A stretch of 64,000 nucleotides of DNA from Micromonospora sp. CP22. Lineage in GTDB: Bacteria; Actinomycetota; Actinomycetes; Mycobacteriales; Micromonosporaceae. Positions within the stretch are counted from its first letter, which is position 1. Each line of letters begins with the position of its first letter. The notes under the pieces are model-generated. The model made no database searches and had not been told where the DNA came from. It saw only the letters and a list, made by a program, of their open reading frames with translations. This document shows positions 9,001 through 16,247 of the stretch, one piece after another. The translations under genes and the position numbers were made by a program. Where the stretch lies: the NCBI RefSeq assembly GCF_009712475.1, contig NZ_VCJO01000019.1, positions 1-64,000 of the forward strand. Reading direction: 5' to 3'.

Positions 9001-10862
9001 ACGAACGCGGGGTCGTCCAGCAGCACCACGGTGCCGTCGAAGTCGGCGAACCGGTCCCGCGCGCCGACGGTGGTCAGCACGATCTCCGCACCCGCGTCGT
9101 TGATCATGAAGTCGAGCCGGTCGTCCGGTGAGGTCGGGTCCAGCGGCAGGTACGCCGCGCCGGACTTGAGCACGCCGAGCAGGGCTGGCACCAACTCGAC
9201 GTCGTGGTCGAGGTGGACACCGACCAGCCGCTCCGGGCCGGCGCCCTGGGCGACCAGCCAGTGCGCGAGCCGGTTGGCGGCGGCGTTCAGCTCGGCGTAG
9301 GTACGGGTGGTGTCGCCGACCGTCAGCGCCACGGCGTCGGGTCGGGCGGCCACGAGTTGTTCGAACCGCCCGTGCACGGTCCCGGTGACCGGGTCGGCGG
9401 TGAGCGGGCCCCGGGTCACCATGGCCTGCTCGGCCTCGCCGAGCAGGCTCAGGTCGGACAGGCGGGCGGTCGGCTCCGCCGCCACCTGCTCGTACAGTCG
9501 CACCAGGTGCTCGGCCATCCGCTCGACGGTGGCGGTGTCGAACAGGGCGGTGGCGTACTCCAACCGGCCGCGCAGTCCGCCGTCGACGCCCTCGACCACG
9601 TGCAGGGTGAGGTCCACCTTGGCCGAGTGCAGCGGCAACTCCACCGGTTCCACGCTCAGACCGCCGGGCCAGGTGGTGCTCGGCGGGTCGCTCTGGAGGG
9701 TGAACGCGACCTGGTAGAGGGGGGTACGGGAGAGGTCGCGCTCCGGTTCCAGCTCGTCGACCAGCACGGCGAACGGCGCGTCCGCGTGGTCGAACGCGTC
9801 CAGCACCGTGGTCCGGTTCTGCTCCAGCAGGGCGGCGAACGTCGGGTCGCCCTCCCACCGTCCCCGCAGCACCAGGTTGTCGATGCCGTAACCGACCAGG
9901 TCGCGCAGTTCTGAGCGGCTACGCGCCGACGACACCGTGCCGACGGCGAGGTCGGTCCGTCCGGTGTAGCGGGACAACAGCACCTGGAATCCGCTGAGCA
10001 GCGAGACGAAGACGGTGGTACCGGCGTCGCGGGCCGCCGCACGCAGCGCGTCGCCGACCTCGGCGGTCAGCGTGAAGGGAACCGACGAGCCACGCCAGTC
10101 GCGCCGCTTCGGGCGGGTACGGTCGACCGGCAGTTCCACCGGAGTCAGCCCGGCGAGTTGGTTCCGCCAGTAGTCGAGGGACCGGGTGACGGCCTTGTCG
10201 TGCAGCCGACCCCGCTGCCAGGAGGCGAAGTCGGCGAACTGTACGGCGGGGGCCGGCAGCCGAGGCTCGGTGCCGCCGCTGAGGGCGGCGTACAGCTCGG
10301 CCAGCTCGTTGGTGAGCACCGCCACCGACGGGGCGTCGCAGGCGATGTGGTGCAGCACCAGCGCCAGCACGTGCTCGTCGGCGGCCAGCCGGACCAGCAG
10401 CGCCCGGACCGGCCACTCCTGGGCGAGGTCGAATCCGACCGAGGCGGCCTCGGCGAGGACCTCGGTGAGCGCTACCGCCCGCTCGGCGGCCGGGTGGGCG
10501 GTCAGGTCCACCTCGGACAGCTCGAGGTGGGCCGCCGGGTCGATCACCTGCACCGGTGCGTCACCGGCGAGCGCGTAGCGGGTGCGCAGGATCTCGTGCC
10601 GGGCGACGAGGGCGTCCAGGGCGCCTCCCAGCGCGGTGACGTCGAGGTCGCCGCGCAGCCGCAGCGCACAGGAGACCAGGTACTCCGCGCTGGTCGGGTC
10701 CATCCGGTTGAGGAACCACATCTGCTGCTGCCCGTGGGACAGCGGCAGCAGACCCGAGCGGTCCACGGCCGGAATCCGGCTGCGGCGGGCGGTACGACGG
10801 CCGGCCAGCCGACGCTGGACGAGTTCTTCACGCAGGTTCGGCTCGTTGGCGGTGCTGGTCAT
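1..10862 (-). CDS. Multimodular NRPS, C-A-T-C-A-T-C-A-T-C-A..., 3' end beyond window
   Basis: The minus-strand frame is open from an ATG at 10862 (GGAGGG just upstream) to position 1, about 3,620 codons, and continues off the left edge. Approximate domains by nucleotide: C1 10760-9480, A1 9480-7900, T1 7800-7640, C2 7590-6330, A2 6300-4760, T2 4660-4500, C3 4450-3200, A3 3180-1620, T3 1520-1370, C4 1330-60, then the start of A4. Each complete A domain has the SGSTGRPKG core; T1 and T3 have LGGDS and T2 has LGGHS. By-eye specificity residues are DFWSTGMVHK for A1, close to the threonine code, and DLPKVAEVGK for both A2 and A3, which resembles Asn/Asp codes only in part. C1 has HHIACDA; C2, C3 and C4 have CHPILDG, SHGILEG and SHLVTGG, so the condensation motif is degenerate. 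No epimerase or thioesterase is visible. It presumably acts after the A-T-C-A-T protein encoded upstream. Specificities are inference. Confidence 0.95.
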   Translation of the reverse strand, partial: MTSTANEPNLREELVQRRLAGRRTARRSRIPAVDRSGLLPLSHGQQQMWFLNRMDPTSAEYLVSCALRLRGDLDVTALGGALDALVARHEILRTRYALAGDAPVQVIDPAAHLELSEVDLTAHPAAERAVALTEVLAEAASVGFDLAQEWPVRALLVRLAADEHVLALVLHHIACDAPSVAVLTNELAELYAALSGGTEPRLPAPAVQFADFASWQRGRLHDKAVTRSLDYWRNQLAGLTPVELPVDRTRPKRRDWRGSSVPFTLTAEVGDALRAAARDAGTTVFVSLLSGFQVLLSRYTGRTDLAVGTVSSARSRSELRDLVGYGIDNLVLRGRWEGDPTFAALLEQNRTTVLDAFDHADAPFAVLVDELEPERDLSRTPLYQVAFTLQSDPPSTTWPGGLSVEPVELPLHSAKVDLTLHVVEGVDGGLRGRLEYATALFDTATVERMAEHLVRLYEQVAAEPTARLSDLSLLGEAEQAMVTRGPLTADPVTGTVHGRFEQLVAARPDAVALTVGDTTRTYAELNAAANRLAHWLVAQGAGPERLVGVHLDHDVELVPALLGVLKSGAAYLPLDPTSPDDRLDFMINDAGAEIVLTTVGARDRFADFDGTVVLLDDPAFVAELTAQPTSDPAVPMDVDNLCYVIYTSGSTGRPKGVAVAHRQVLRLFTVTAEDYRFGPDDVFVLLHSYAFDFSVWEIWGCLLHGGRLLVLPRAVIRSPEELLDQLVEHRVTVLSQTPSAFRALVCLAADGDPRVDRLDLRVVTFGGEQLDYAELTPWVARRGLDAPQLINMYGITETTVHTTHHRVVDAEVGGTANPIGAPLSDLCVYLLDAQGQPVPIGVPGEIYVGGPGVARGYLGRPELTAQRFVPDPWGAPGSRLYRSGDLARRNADGGLEFLGRIDHQVKIRGYRVELGEIEAALTALPGVRDAVVVLHEQGPGDQRLIAYLVAGEDPALLRPSQVRAALGRTLPDYMIPTAFVPLVRIPLTNNGKLDRAALPSPDRTVAPVERPYVAPRTIVEQQLADVWATTLGLDRVGVHDGFFDLGGDSIRAVALAGALRDAHLDVEVRDIFERRTVAELAELITARPAAEPEPTVAPFELISAADRAALPADLVDAYPCTQGQLGMLVELLADTEQNHYHNVTSYRVRDAGEFSLEALRAAAALLVQRHEVLRTSFDLTSYSVPMQLVHATAELTVTHDHSHAVDQAELDRELRDFIAVERTRLFDLDRPSLLRLHARTCSDGSWWLTLTECHPILDGWSYHSLIMELVREYHRIRAGEQPTPQPVPSVRFADAVAAEQRSVTGDLDREFWRRALVGRTRHELPVGWADPAAPEGAKHEHWVPLQDLESALRDLARRLGVPYKSVMLAAHLKVMSQLTEAGRFYTGLVCNIRPEVAGADRVYGMHLNTVPIGYDGAPATWEELIRRTFEAEVELWPHRRYPLSTLQREIGQDARLLDVRFSYHDFHQIDTADIDYAESIDDSPTEFPLGVFSRLGFLTLQASRRHVSHDALLRLGGMYRVVLEAMVADPGGDARVVCLPAGEVSVVLGDVGVGELVSWSVLEGFERQVVAVPSGEAVNGVGFAELDSRAVGFARGLVSRGVGRGAVVGVLLDRGVDLVAAMVGVWKAGAAFVPLDPAFPVGRVESMLADAGVSCVVTSARYVDRFAAAGVGVLAVEEVAGSDPVGSVVLPGVVDLDDVAYVIFTSGSTGRPKGVQVTHRGLANHVAWAAGELAGRGSAGCAVFSSVAFDLQVPNVWAPLVVGQRVFMVDQDVDLAELGAVLDGAGPFSFLKLTPGHLEILGRQLSDDRLAGLAPVVVVAGEGLPAAVANRWLGLLGPGNLINEYGPTEASVGTCVFPVRVEQTLPVVPIGRALPGVRMYVLDAWMQPVPVGVTGELYVGGVGVARGYVGQPGLTADRFVPDPFGEPGSRLYRTGDLTRRLPDGVVEFVGRVDHQVKVRGYRIELGEIESVLTAVAGVRDAVAVVHSGVVGEARLVGFYVPEGPDVGLVQRVRQECADRLPEYMIPADLVAVESIPLNANGKVDRAALLESVTVTERVHVAPRTDLEAQLADIWARVLKLDTVSVLDNFFDLGGHSISAIALVGALRTAGFPASVRDVFVHRTVAALATHIQATQAAVEPRFEPVAPFTQLDEADRAALPTGLDDAYPIGQVQLGMLVQMLADTDRHTYHNVSAFPIHDDQPFVPDALRRAVQTVVDRHEILRTSFALDGYSVPLQLVHSEVPIEVAVLDLRGTDAEEGLRAYMAAERAAPFAPEEFPQIRVAGAIGEGNAWWFVLTMSHGILEGWSHHSLLMEILDNYRRLRDTGSPVPFDALPVRYADFVAAELASLASAEDEAYWRGVVEYPRFTLPSGWGAPESDPEFQCGTRVPLHDLLDGLKNLASRTGTSLKSVLLAAHLKVMSQLTDQDVFTSGLVCHGRPEVAGADRVYGMHLNTLPFVHRGSAATWEELIRQTFEAELELWPHRHYPLPAVQRFTNGERPIEILFNFLDFAQVDTDRVGFDDAIYEASSEFDLHVSTLDGTLSILSRPHVVSYSNVLRLGGMYRVVLEAMVADPGGDARVVCLPAGEVSVVLGDVGVGELVSWSVLEGFERQVVAVPSGEAVNGVGFAELDSRAVGFARGLVSRGVGRGAVVGVLLDRGVDLVAAMVGVWKAGAAFVPLDPAFPVGRVESMLADAGVSCVVTSARYVDRFAAAGVGVLAVEEVAGSDPVGSVVLPGVVDLDDVAYVIFTSGSTGRPKGVQVTHRGLANHVAWAAGELAGRGSAGCAVFSSVAFDLQVPNVWAPLVVGQRVFMVDQDVDLAELGAVLDGAGPFSFLKLTPGHLEILGRQLSDDRLAGLAPVVVVAGEGLPAAVANRWLGLLGPGNLINEYGPTEASVGTCVFPVRVEQTLPVVPIGRALPGVRMYVLDAWMQPVPVGVTGELYVGGVGVARGYVGQPGLTADRFVPDPFGEPGSRLYRTGDLTRRLPDGVVEFVGRVDHQVKVRGYRIELGEIESVLTAVAGVRDAVAVVHSGVVGEARLVGFYVPEGPDVGLVQRVRQECADRLPEYMIPADLVAVESIPLNANGKVDRAALLESVTVTERVHVAPRTDLEAQLADIWARVLKLDTVSVLDNFFDLGGDSLRAVALVGALRTAGFGVGVRDVFVHRTVAALAGHLEAKQTATPEPQFQPVARFAQLDEADRAALPTGLDDAYPIAQVQLGMLVQMQKESQRSLYHIVRCFRVHSRQPFAADALTAAVRDIVARHETLRTSFALDGYSVPLQLVHSEVPVDVRVLRLDPERAEAQLREHVEAERARPFDPEHPAPLLRISAHVDTDGGWWLTLAISHLVTGGWDLNALLAELRSCYERRCVGMAPEASEPIAVRYADFVAGERAAVDSDADQAYWRKITSEYVKFTPPSGWGEPDAAHGAVLRHRISYQDLDPRIRALASACEVSPKAVLHAAHLKVMSQLTDERRFHTGLVCDARPEVRGAERVHGMYINILPFGYERGARTWRELVRAVFDREAELWPHRRYPLPAVHRLTGEDQHPIDVVFDYTEFRRANTDSEEQVGFEAVAGEGGTEFLLQVTAASGFLDLVADARVFGGGGLSRLAGMFRLVLEA
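1450..3191 (-). repeat. Perfect 1,742-bp direct repeat, copy 1 (A3 plus part of T3)
   Basis: This block is identical to 4582-6323 at a constant offset of 3,132 bp. It begins inside the phosphopantetheine motif of the T domain, just before the residue preceding the active serine, covers the whole adenylation domain and ends in the last residues of the preceding C domain. Sequence diverges immediately outside both ends. Within it, the coding strand from about 1640 to 3190 prefers G- and T-ending codons (GTG, TTG, GGT, GCG), unlike the C-ending codons of the neighbouring domains. Confidence 0.97.
4582..6323 (-). repeat. Perfect 1,742-bp direct repeat, copy 2 (A2 plus part of T2)
   Basis: This is the second copy of the block at 1450-3191. 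Its register is the module period of 3,132 bp (1,044 codons), so two consecutive modules carry the same adenylation domain and should activate the same amino acid. Shorter near-identical stretches also lie outside the block at the same offset, for example around 1006-1080 and 4138-4210 and around 1200-1290 and 4330-4420, inside the C domains. This points to module duplication followed by partial divergence, or to repeated gene conversion. Confidence 0.97.
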
Positions 10863-10995
10863 CGGATTCCCTCCGTGAATAACCCGCCGGTGAGCGGGCG
10901 AAGAAGGCGGAACTAGTGCAAAGGGGGCGGGCAGAGCTGGTCTGCGGGCAGGTCTGGTCTGGTCTGCGGCAGGGCGGACGAGGCGGCTACGCCGC

Positions 10996-13900
10996 TCAGT
11001 GCCCGGGTCGCGTCAGGTCGAGAGCGGCGGCGTCGTCCAGGGCGGCGTCGTCCAGGGCGTCGACCTCGGCTCGGATCAGGTCTTCGATGGCGATCGCCTG
11101 GGCGCGCACCGTGGGGTGCTCGAACACCAGGCGGATCGGCAGGTCGAGGTCGAACTCGTCCTGCAACTCGCCGATCAGCCGGGCGGCGAGAACCGAGTGC
11201 CCGCCCAGGAGGAAGAAGTTGTGCGTGACACCGATCCGCGCGTCCAGCAGCTGCGACCACACGGCGGCGATCCGTTTCTCCAGCGTGCTCTCGGGGTCGA
11301 CGAACTCGGTGGTGTCCGCGGTGCCGTCGGCGAGGGCCGCGTCGAGCCGGCGGCGCAGGGCCTCCCGGTCGACCTTGCCGTTGGCGTTGAGCGGTATCCG
11401 TTCCACCGGCACGAACAGGCTCGGCACCATGAAGTCGGGCAGCTGGCGGGCGCAGTGCGCGGGCAGGTCGGCGGCATCGCCGGTGTAGAAGGCGACCAGG
11501 CGGTCCTGGTGGGCGAGGACCACACACTCGCGTACGCCCGGATGCTCGAGCAGGACGGCGCCCACCTCGCCGGGTTCGATCCGGTAGCCGCGGACCTTGA
11601 CCTGGTCGTCCACCCGGCCGACGAAGGCCATCGTGCCGTCGGGCTGCCAACGCCCCAGGTCGCCGCTGCGGTAGAGGCGCGCGCCCGGCGGTCCGAAGGG
11701 GTCCGGCACGAAACGGTCGGCGGTCAACTCCGGCTGACCCACGTAGCCGGTGGCCAGGCAGGCACCGCCGATGTACAGCTCACCTACCGCGCCGACCGGC
11801 AGCAGCCGCATCTCGTCGTCCAGGATCCGCACCACGGTGTTCGCCATCGGCCGGCCGATCGACACGATCTCGGTATGCTGCTCGGTCTCCACCGGATAGG
11901 CCGACATGATCACCGTGGTCTCGGTCGGACCGTACGAGTTGATCAGGCCACCGGGGCCGAGCAGTCGCCACCACCGGTTCGCCACCGACTTGCTGAGCAC
12001 CCCACCGGCCACCCAGAGCTGGCCGGCCAACCGCTGCGCCTGCTCCCGGTCGATCTGGCCGGCGAGGAGTTCCAGGTGCGGGGGCGTCATGATGAACCGG
12101 TCGTACGGCCCGGAGGCCAGCAGCAGTCGGCCGAGGTCGGTGAGGTCGAACTCCTGGGGAAGCAGGGTCACCGGCCGACCGGCCACCAGCGGACCCCAGA
12201 GGTTGGAGATCGACAGGTCGAAGGCGATGGTGGAGAAGAGTGGCGCGCCGCCACCGGTCGGGCGTCCACCCCGGTCGCCGAGCGCCTCGGTCTCCGTCGC
12301 GCAGGCGAGGAAGTTCGTGATCGCGGTGTGGGAGAGCAACACTCCCTTGGGTCGACCGGTCGACCCGGAGGTGAACAGCACGTACGCCGACTGCGCCGGA
12401 TCGAGGTCACGGGGCGGCGGGTCGGTCGACTCGGCGCTGATCAAGAGCCGATGGGTGTCCACCTGGAGCGTCGGCACCTCGAACCGCTCGGCGTACCGTG
12501 CGTCGGTGACGGCGAGACCGACGTCGGCGGTGGCGAGCAGGTAGCCGATCCGTTCGGCGGGATACGAGGGGTCGAGCGGAAGACACGTGGTGCCCGCCTT
12601 CCAACAACCCAGGATCGCGGCGACCAGGTCCGGACCACGATCCAGCAGCACCGCGACGACCGCGCCCGGCGCCACGCCGGAGCGGCGCAGGTGATGGGCG
12701 AACTGGTTGGCCCGGCCGTCCAGTTCGGCGTAGGTGGTCACCGCCTCGCCCTGGCGCAGCGCCACGGCCTGCGGTGACGCGGCCAGCCGTGCCTCGAACA
12801 GGTCGACCACGGTGGTGGCCGGACGGGGCACCGTCGGCCCGTTCCACTCGTGCAGCAGCCGGTGTCGCTCCTCGGCGGTGAACGGGTCGAGTTCGTCGAG
12901 GCGTACGTCGGGACGGGTGGCGGCGTCCTGCCACAGCCGGACGAGATGGTCGGCCAGCCGTCGTACGGTGGACTCGTCGAACAACGCGGTGGCGTACTCC
13001 ACCGCCCCGGCGAGCGAGCCGTCGGGCTGCGGCCAGAGGTGCACGGTCAGGTCCGTCTTGGCCACCGTGGAGGCCCGCCGCAGCGCGTCGACCGCGACCG
13101 GGTCCTCGGCGACCGAGCCGGTGATGCCACCCTCCTGGTAGTTGAGCATCACCTGGTAGAGCGGGGTGCGGGAGAGATCCCGCCGGCCGAGCAGGTCGTC
13201 CACCACCCGGTCGAAGGGCAGGTCCTGGTGCGCCAGGGCGGCACCGACCACATCGGCGACCCGCCGCAGCGCCCGCACCACGTCAGCAGCCGGATCGAGC
13301 GTGCAGCGCAGCACCACCGGGTTGAGGAAGATCCCGGCGATCTGGTCGGCCTCGGGCGGCCGATGCCCGGAGGTGGGCACGCCGACCGGCACGTCCCACT
13401 GCCCGCCGTACCGGGCCAGCAGGGTGGCGAAGCCGGTGAGCAGCGCGACGAACGGGGTGACCGCGCAGCGGCGCGCCAGGTCGGTGAGGGCGTCGGCGAC
13501 CTCCGCCGGCACCGTGAAAGCGAGCATCTCGCCGCGCGCGTCCCGTTCGGCGGGTCGCGGGCGGTCCAGCGGCAGCGGCAACTCGGGCAGCCCGGCGAGG
13601 GTGTCCCGCCAGTACGTCAGCTCCCGCTCGACCACCTCGTCGGTGAGCTGCTGGTGCTGCCAGACGGCGTAGTCGGCGTACTGCACCGGCAGCTGCGGCA
13701 ACTCGGCGGGGCGTCCGGCGGCCGTGGCCAGGCACAGTTCCCGCAGATCCCGTTCGAGGATCAGGGCGGTACCGGCGTCGGAGGCGATGTGGTGCACGGC
13801 CATCACCAGCAGGTGGTCCTGACCGGACGCGGTGGCCAGCGCGGCCCGCCACAGCCGTCCGGCACCCAGGTCGAAGCCTTCGCCGAGCTGCGCCGAGACC

Positions 13901-15990
13901 AACTCGGCCAGCCCGCCCTGGCTGACGTCGCGCACCTCGACGGCGGCCGGTGCCGGCGGCACGACCTGCTGCCGGGGCACCCCGTCGACGACCAGGTAGC
14001 GGGTGCGCAGCGGCTCGTGTCGCGCCTCCAGGGCGGACAGGGCGGCGACCACGTGGTCCGGGTGGACGGTGGCGGGCAGCCGCACGTAGATCGGGACGAC
14101 CCACTCCCGGCTGCCCGGGTCGAGCTTGTCGAGCATCCAGAGTCGTTGCTGCGCGGCGGAGAGCGGCAGGGGTCGCTCACGCCCCACCGGCAGCACGGGC
14201 ACGGCCGGTGCGGCGGCGTCCAGCAGCCGGGCCTGGGCGGCCACGGTGGTCGCGGTGAGCAGGTCCCGCAGCGCCACGGTGCCGCCCGCCGCCGCGCTGA
14301 GCCGGCTTTCCAGTGCCAGCGTCTCCAGCGAGGAGCCGCCGAGCTGGTAGAAGTCGTCGTCGACCCCGATCTCGTCGACGCCGAGCAGGTCCCGCCAGAC
14401 GGCGGCGACGGTCCGTTCCGCACGGGTCGTCGGTGGTCGCAGTGCCGCCCGGTCGACCGGCTCGATGGGCGGCAACGCCGACCGGTCGACCTTGCCGCTG
14501 GGGGTGCGGGGAAGGTCCGCGAGCGGTTGGAACACCACGGGTACCAGCGCCTCGGGCAGGCGGCCCACGCAGAAGGCGCGCAGCTGCGCCGGGGTGGGTG
14601 CCGGTCGCCCGACGACGTACGCGGCGAGCTGCCGACGACCCGCCGGGTCGGTGTGGCCCACCACCACCGACGCGCGGACGTCCGGATGCCCGGCGAGCAC
14701 CGCCTCCACCTCGGCCGGTTCGATCCGGACGCCGTTGACCTTGAGTTGGTGGTCGACCCGGCCGACGAACTCCAGGTTCCGGTCGGAGCGCCAGCGGACC
14801 TGGTCGCCGGTGCGGTAGAGGCGGGCACCGGGCGGGCCGTACTCGTCGGGGACGAACTGGTCGGCGGTCAGCTCCGGCCGGTGGAGGTAGCCGCGACCCA
14901 GGTTGGCCCCACCGACGTACAGCTCGCCGACCACGCCCACCGGCACGGGTCGCCGGTCGGCGTCGAGCACCTGGAGCCGGATGTCGGGCAGCGGACGGCC
15001 GATCGGCACCGGCCCGGTCAGCTGCTCCGGATCGACCAGGTGGGCCGTCACGTCGATCGCGCACTCGGTCGGGCCGTAGGTGTTCCAGATCTGCACCTGG
15101 GGGGTGACCGCGAGCCGTCGGCACAGTTCGGCGTGCAGCGGTTCACCCGCCGAGAAGATCAGCCGCAGGCTGGTGCAGTCGGCCCAGCCGGGCTCGTCGA
15201 CCAGCCGCCCGTACACCGTCGGCACGCCCTGTAGGACGGTGATCCGGTGCCGGGCGACGGCGGCGACGAGGGCGCCCGGATCGCGGTGCGCGTCGGGGGG
15301 CGCCAGCACCACGGTGCCGCCGCTGGCCAGCGGGGCGAAGAACTCCCATCCCGCCGCGTCGAAACTGACCGAGGTCTTCTGCAACACCCGGTCGGCGGGG
15401 CCGAGGCCGTGTTCCCGGATCGTCCAGGTCACCCGGTTCGCGATGCCCCGGTGGGTGATCAGCACCCCCTTGGGGCGGCCGGTGGAGCCGGAGGTGTAGA
15501 TGGCGTAGGCGACCGACTCCGGGTCCGGTAGCGGTACCGGGGCGGTGGTATCGGCGGCGGAGATCCGGCTCCGCTCGGTGTCCAGGCACACCACCCGGGC
15601 GGGTGCCGCCTCGTCGCGGAGCGTGCTCAGGGTGAGCAGCACCTCGGCACCGCTGTCGTCGAGGATCCACCGTCGGCGCTGCGCCGGGTGGTTCGGGTCC
15701 AGCGGCAGGTAGGCCGCGCCGGCCCGCCAGATCCCCAGCAGTGCGACCACCAGGTCGACGCCGCGATCGAGGTTGACCGCCACCAGGGTCTCCGGCCCGA
15801 CGCCCAGCCCGGCCAGGTACCGCCCGAGCTGGTTGGCGCGCCGGTCCAGCTCGGCGTAGTCCAGCTGCCCGGTGTCGCCGTCCACCGCCGTGGCGGCGGG
15901 GGTCAGCGCGGCCTGCCGGGCGACCAGCTCGGAGAGCGTGCTCGTTCCCGGAGTGATGGCTGCTGGCATCGCCAGCGGAACGATGCTCAT
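10996..15990 (-). CDS. NRPS, A-T-C-A-T (1,664 aa)
   Basis: Non-ribosomal peptide synthetase. A1 covers about residues 20-510, with YTSGSTGRPKG. T1 has QLGGSS near residue 552. The C domain covers about 605-1040 with HHIASDA near residue 732. A2 covers about 1070-1545, and T2 has LGGHS near 1596. By-eye specificity residues are DAWQFATIDK for A1, nearest to glutamine-type codes, and DLSMWASVIK for A2, which I cannot assign. There is no C domain before A1 and no release domain, so it looks like the initiating synthetase. An acyl group could be added in trans by the discrete condensation protein encoded upstream. The frame stays open to 16587, but ATG at 15990 is chosen because of its GAGGAGT ribosome site, the usual A-domain N-terminus, and because a longer form would overlap the MbtH gene. 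The next NRPS gene starts 133 bp downstream and is probably cotranscribed. Confidence 0.95.
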   Translation of the reverse strand: MSIVPLAMPAAITPGTSTLSELVARQAALTPAATAVDGDTGQLDYAELDRRANQLGRYLAGLGVGPETLVAVNLDRGVDLVVALLGIWRAGAAYLPLDPNHPAQRRRWILDDSGAEVLLTLSTLRDEAAPARVVCLDTERSRISAADTTAPVPLPDPESVAYAIYTSGSTGRPKGVLITHRGIANRVTWTIREHGLGPADRVLQKTSVSFDAAGWEFFAPLASGGTVVLAPPDAHRDPGALVAAVARHRITVLQGVPTVYGRLVDEPGWADCTSLRLIFSAGEPLHAELCRRLAVTPQVQIWNTYGPTECAIDVTAHLVDPEQLTGPVPIGRPLPDIRLQVLDADRRPVPVGVVGELYVGGANLGRGYLHRPELTADQFVPDEYGPPGARLYRTGDQVRWRSDRNLEFVGRVDHQLKVNGVRIEPAEVEAVLAGHPDVRASVVVGHTDPAGRRQLAAYVVGRPAPTPAQLRAFCVGRLPEALVPVVFQPLADLPRTPSGKVDRSALPPIEPVDRAALRPPTTRAERTVAAVWRDLLGVDEIGVDDDFYQLGGSSLETLALESRLSAAAGGTVALRDLLTATTVAAQARLLDAAAPAVPVLPVGRERPLPLSAAQQRLWMLDKLDPGSREWVVPIYVRLPATVHPDHVVAALSALEARHEPLRTRYLVVDGVPRQQVVPPAPAAVEVRDVSQGGLAELVSAQLGEGFDLGAGRLWRAALATASGQDHLLVMAVHHIASDAGTALILERDLRELCLATAAGRPAELPQLPVQYADYAVWQHQQLTDEVVERELTYWRDTLAGLPELPLPLDRPRPAERDARGEMLAFTVPAEVADALTDLARRCAVTPFVALLTGFATLLARYGGQWDVPVGVPTSGHRPPEADQIAGIFLNPVVLRCTLDPAADVVRALRRVADVVGAALAHQDLPFDRVVDDLLGRRDLSRTPLYQVMLNYQEGGITGSVAEDPVAVDALRRASTVAKTDLTVHLWPQPDGSLAGAVEYATALFDESTVRRLADHLVRLWQDAATRPDVRLDELDPFTAEERHRLLHEWNGPTVPRPATTVVDLFEARLAASPQAVALRQGEAVTTYAELDGRANQFAHHLRRSGVAPGAVVAVLLDRGPDLVAAILGCWKAGTTCLPLDPSYPAERIGYLLATADVGLAVTDARYAERFEVPTLQVDTHRLLISAESTDPPPRDLDPAQSAYVLFTSGSTGRPKGVLLSHTAITNFLACATETEALGDRGGRPTGGGAPLFSTIAFDLSISNLWGPLVAGRPVTLLPQEFDLTDLGRLLLASGPYDRFIMTPPHLELLAGQIDREQAQRLAGQLWVAGGVLSKSVANRWWRLLGPGGLINSYGPTETTVIMSAYPVETEQHTEIVSIGRPMANTVVRILDDEMRLLPVGAVGELYIGGACLATGYVGQPELTADRFVPDPFGPPGARLYRSGDLGRWQPDGTMAFVGRVDDQVKVRGYRIEPGEVGAVLLEHPGVRECVVLAHQDRLVAFYTGDAADLPAHCARQLPDFMVPSLFVPVERIPLNANGKVDREALRRRLDAALADGTADTTEFVDPESTLEKRIAAVWSQLLDARIGVTHNFFLLGGHSVLAARLIGELQDEFDLDLPIRLVFEHPTVRAQAIAIEDLIRAEVDALDDAALDDAAALDLTRPGH

Positions 15991-16040
15991 CGGTACTCCT
16001 CCTCGGGGACCGGGCGGGGCGTCGGGTTGGTTCGTGGGCT

Positions 16041-16247
16041 TCAGGCGGTGCTCTGGGACTCCATGCGCTGGCGCAGGCTCAGCGGTCGCATGTCGGTCCA
16101 GAGTTCGCCGATCCGGGCCAGGCACTCCTCGCGCGTGCCCTCGGTGCCCTCCGCCCGCCAGCCGGCCGGCGGCTCCCGGTCGGTCCACCAGACCGAGTAC
16201 TGCTCCTCGTCGTTGAGCACCACTCGGTAGCTGCGGTCGTCGCTCAT
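16041..16247 (-). CDS. MbtH-like protein (68 aa)
   Basis: Small NRPS accessory protein that binds adenylation domains and is often needed for their folding or activity. It shows the family signature: NDEEQYSVWW near the N-terminus, PAGW, the CL pair, and WTDMRPLSLR near the C-terminus. Length is typical. ATG at 16247 is chosen because GGAG lies 5 bases upstream and ATGA overlaps the stop codon of the preceding gene. An in-frame GTG two codons earlier is a weaker alternative. The first NRPS gene starts 50 bp downstream, so the partners are probably the A domains of both synthetases. Confidence 0.96.
   Translation of the reverse strand: MSDDRSYRVVLNDEEQYSVWWTDREPPAGWRAEGTEGTREECLARIGELWTDMRPLSLRQRMESQSTA

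Noticed and set aside
1524..9131. Very long plus-strand open frames (1524-3884 and 4578-9131) rich in His, Arg and Gln
   Set aside because: They are antisense to the NRPS modules. Their low-complexity His/Arg composition comes from the third-position bias of the real minus-strand frame, which encodes perfect A, C and T domain motifs.
8116..9858. A frameshift splitting the multimodular NRPS
   Set aside because: Alternative-frame open stretches suggest breaks, but reading the minus strand in frame from 10862 gives continuous C-A-T motifs to position 1.
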